This document shows, one piece after another, positions 6,639 through 7,010 of a DNA stretch of 7,010 bases. The DNA is from Thermacetogenium sp. UBA4966 (GTDB lineage: Bacteria; Bacillota; DSM-12270; Thermacetogeniales; Thermacetogeniaceae): NCBI GenBank assembly GCA_002397275.1, contig DHAA01000026.1:1-7010 (forward strand), written 5' to 3'. Position numbers and translations under genes: made by a program. The notes beneath the pieces are model-generated. The model was not told where the DNA came from, ran no database searches, and saw only the letters and a list, made by a program, of their open reading frames with translations. Positions within the stretch are counted from its first letter, which is position 1; the number at the start of each line of letters is the position of its first letter.

Positions 6639-6816
6639 GGGAATACCACCATTCTTGAATGATAATACGTTGCTTTACACTATCTCTTTTTGCATAAACA
6701 GCATTAAAAAAACGACACACAAGCAAAAACAGAGAAAAGCATCTGTCGATGCGGCGTCGCCTCATCCTCGTCAGTTGAATTATAATAAATTTTTCAGGCA
6801 AAGGTGAATCGTCCAC
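6631..6816 (-). CDS. Possible 61-codon leader peptide or small ORF coupled to the CorC-family gene
   Basis: This frame starts at GTG 6816, preceded by AAGGAG (6834-6829) with a rather long 12-base spacer. It ends at TGA 6631-6633, overlapping the TTG start of the next gene by 8 bases in another frame. A near-consensus promoter lies just upstream, putting the AAGGAG within about ten bases of the predicted transcript 5' end. The product resembles no family I know: an acidic start, an Arg run RMRRRR (17-22), a short hydrophobic stretch CFSLFLLVCRFF (26-37) and a basic-to-neutral tail. It could be a translated leader controlling the metal-transport-type gene by coupling or attenuation, or simply an open stretch of 5' UTR. 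The better ribosome site belongs to this frame and the downstream gene has only a weak one, which favours coupling. Conservation has not been tested. Confidence 0.35.
   Translation of the reverse strand: MDDSPLPEKFIIIQLTRMRRRRIDRCFSLFLLVCRFFNAVYAKRDSVKQRIIIQEWWYSLD
6706..6766 (-). promoter_or_regulatory. Competing hairpins in the CorC-gene leader (possible attenuator)
   Basis: On the minus strand three helices share bases. Helix A (6766-6748) has arms GATG-a-GGC and GCC-g-CATC with a 3-base loop. Helix B pairs GCATC (6752-6748) with GATGC (6743-6739) and is followed by TTTTCTCTGTTTTT. Helix C pairs CGACA (6748-6744) with TGTCG (6717-6713), directly followed by seven T (6712-6706). A uses bases needed by B and the first base of C, giving an antiterminator/terminator geometry. 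The individual stems of B and C are short (5 bp), so the case is suggestive only. Confidence 0.3.
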
Positions 6817-6846
6817 TCGAGCGATACACTCCTTAACATCACATAA

Positions 6847-6875
6847 ATAATACCATATGAATTATATTGTGTCAA
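6847..6875 (-). promoter_or_regulatory. Near-consensus sigma-A promoter for the leader ORF and CorC-family gene
   Basis: The minus strand carries TTGACA (6875-6870, 6 of 6), an exact 17-base spacer, and TATTAT (6852-6847, 5 of 6). The predicted start is near 6840, giving a leader of about 200 bases before the TTG at 6638. This is the best promoter match noticed in the window. Confidence 0.7.
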
Positions 6876-6926
6876 TGCTTCTGTGCGCATTGTTCCTGCC
6901 TGGGCTGAAGCGCTGATGCATAGAGA

Positions 6927-6965
6927 ATAACGCGCCTCGTCTGTGACGCTATTTTGCGTTATAAT
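6927..6965. promoter_or_regulatory. Inverted repeat with an overlapping TATAAT near the right edge
   Basis: ATAACGC (6927-6933) and GCGTTAT (6956-6962) are perfect 7-base inverted copies 22 bases apart. The right arm overlaps a perfect TATAAT (6960-6965) on the plus strand, but no good -35 box lies at the proper distance. It may be an operator or promoter for a gene beyond the window. The remaining edge sequence is AT-rich, with no coding frame I can support. Confidence 0.25.
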
Positions 6966-7010
6966 AAATATATCGATTTAATGCAACGGCACATAATAAG
7001 AAATATTAAA

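Noticed and set aside
6526..6807. A 93-codon plus-strand frame over the CorC leader
   Set aside because: It is antisense to the CorC N-terminus and leader, with no ribosome site or recognisable protein pattern.
6631..6840. Known metal riboswitch (M-box, yybP-ykoY or NiCo class) in the CorC leader
   Set aside because: The leader length would fit, but I could not find the conserved core sequences of these classes by eye. A covariance-model search would settle it.
1..7010. CRISPR array, tRNA/rRNA gene, insertion sequence or phage-like genes
   Set aside because: No regularly spaced repeats, cloverleaf-like segments, transposase motifs or phage structural genes were seen on either strand.

Overview
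The window reads as an ordinary chromosomal segment of a Gram-positive bacterium, most likely a Bacillota (Firmicutes) member of the Peptococcaceae/Desulfotomaculum-Pelotomaculum type. This rests on strong AAGGAGG-type ribosome sites, GTG and TTG starts, a near-consensus sigma-A promoter (TTGACA-N17-TATTAT), and a gene set (sugar-nucleotide enzyme with a mutase-like tail, GH57 branching enzyme, DUF4912 protein, GH15 glucoamylase) that I associate with that group. The taxonomy is inference. No rRNA, tRNA, insertion sequence or CRISPR array was seen.

Layout. At the left edge (3-515, +) is the 3' part of a gene ending in a degenerate phosphohexomutase domain. It is followed by a 160-bp convergent gap with a minus-strand terminator candidate, an imperfect hairpin and a short heptad repeat. 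Next is a two-gene minus-strand operon. The upstream gene (2340-3173) encodes a membrane-anchored DUF4912 protein, and 23 bp after it lies a GH57 1,4-alpha-glucan branching enzyme (676-2316). A 172-bp divergent promoter region (3174-3345) separates this operon from a plus-strand GH15 glucoamylase-type gene (3346-5313). The GH15 gene converges, with overlapping stop codons, on a minus-strand CNNM/CorC-type membrane protein gene (5310-6638). Upstream of the latter are a near-consensus promoter, a possible 61-codon leader frame that overlaps its start by 8 bases, and competing hairpins.

How the genes may work together. Branching enzyme introduces alpha-1,6 branches into an alpha-glucan. The GH15 enzyme, which has no signal peptide, would release glucose from the ends of the same intracellular polymer. 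DUF4912 has no established function, but its membrane anchor and tight coupling to the branching enzyme suggest an accessory role in storage-glucan handling. The left-edge gene would belong to sugar-phosphate/sugar-nucleotide supply. The CNNM/CorC gene looks functionally separate, with lower GC in sampled stretches and its own promoter.

The parts most worth a second look are the CorC leader (overlapping small ORF plus alternative hairpins), the membrane-anchored DUF4912 protein, the mutase domain lacking both signature loops, and the inverted CCAAT elements around the GH15 promoter.
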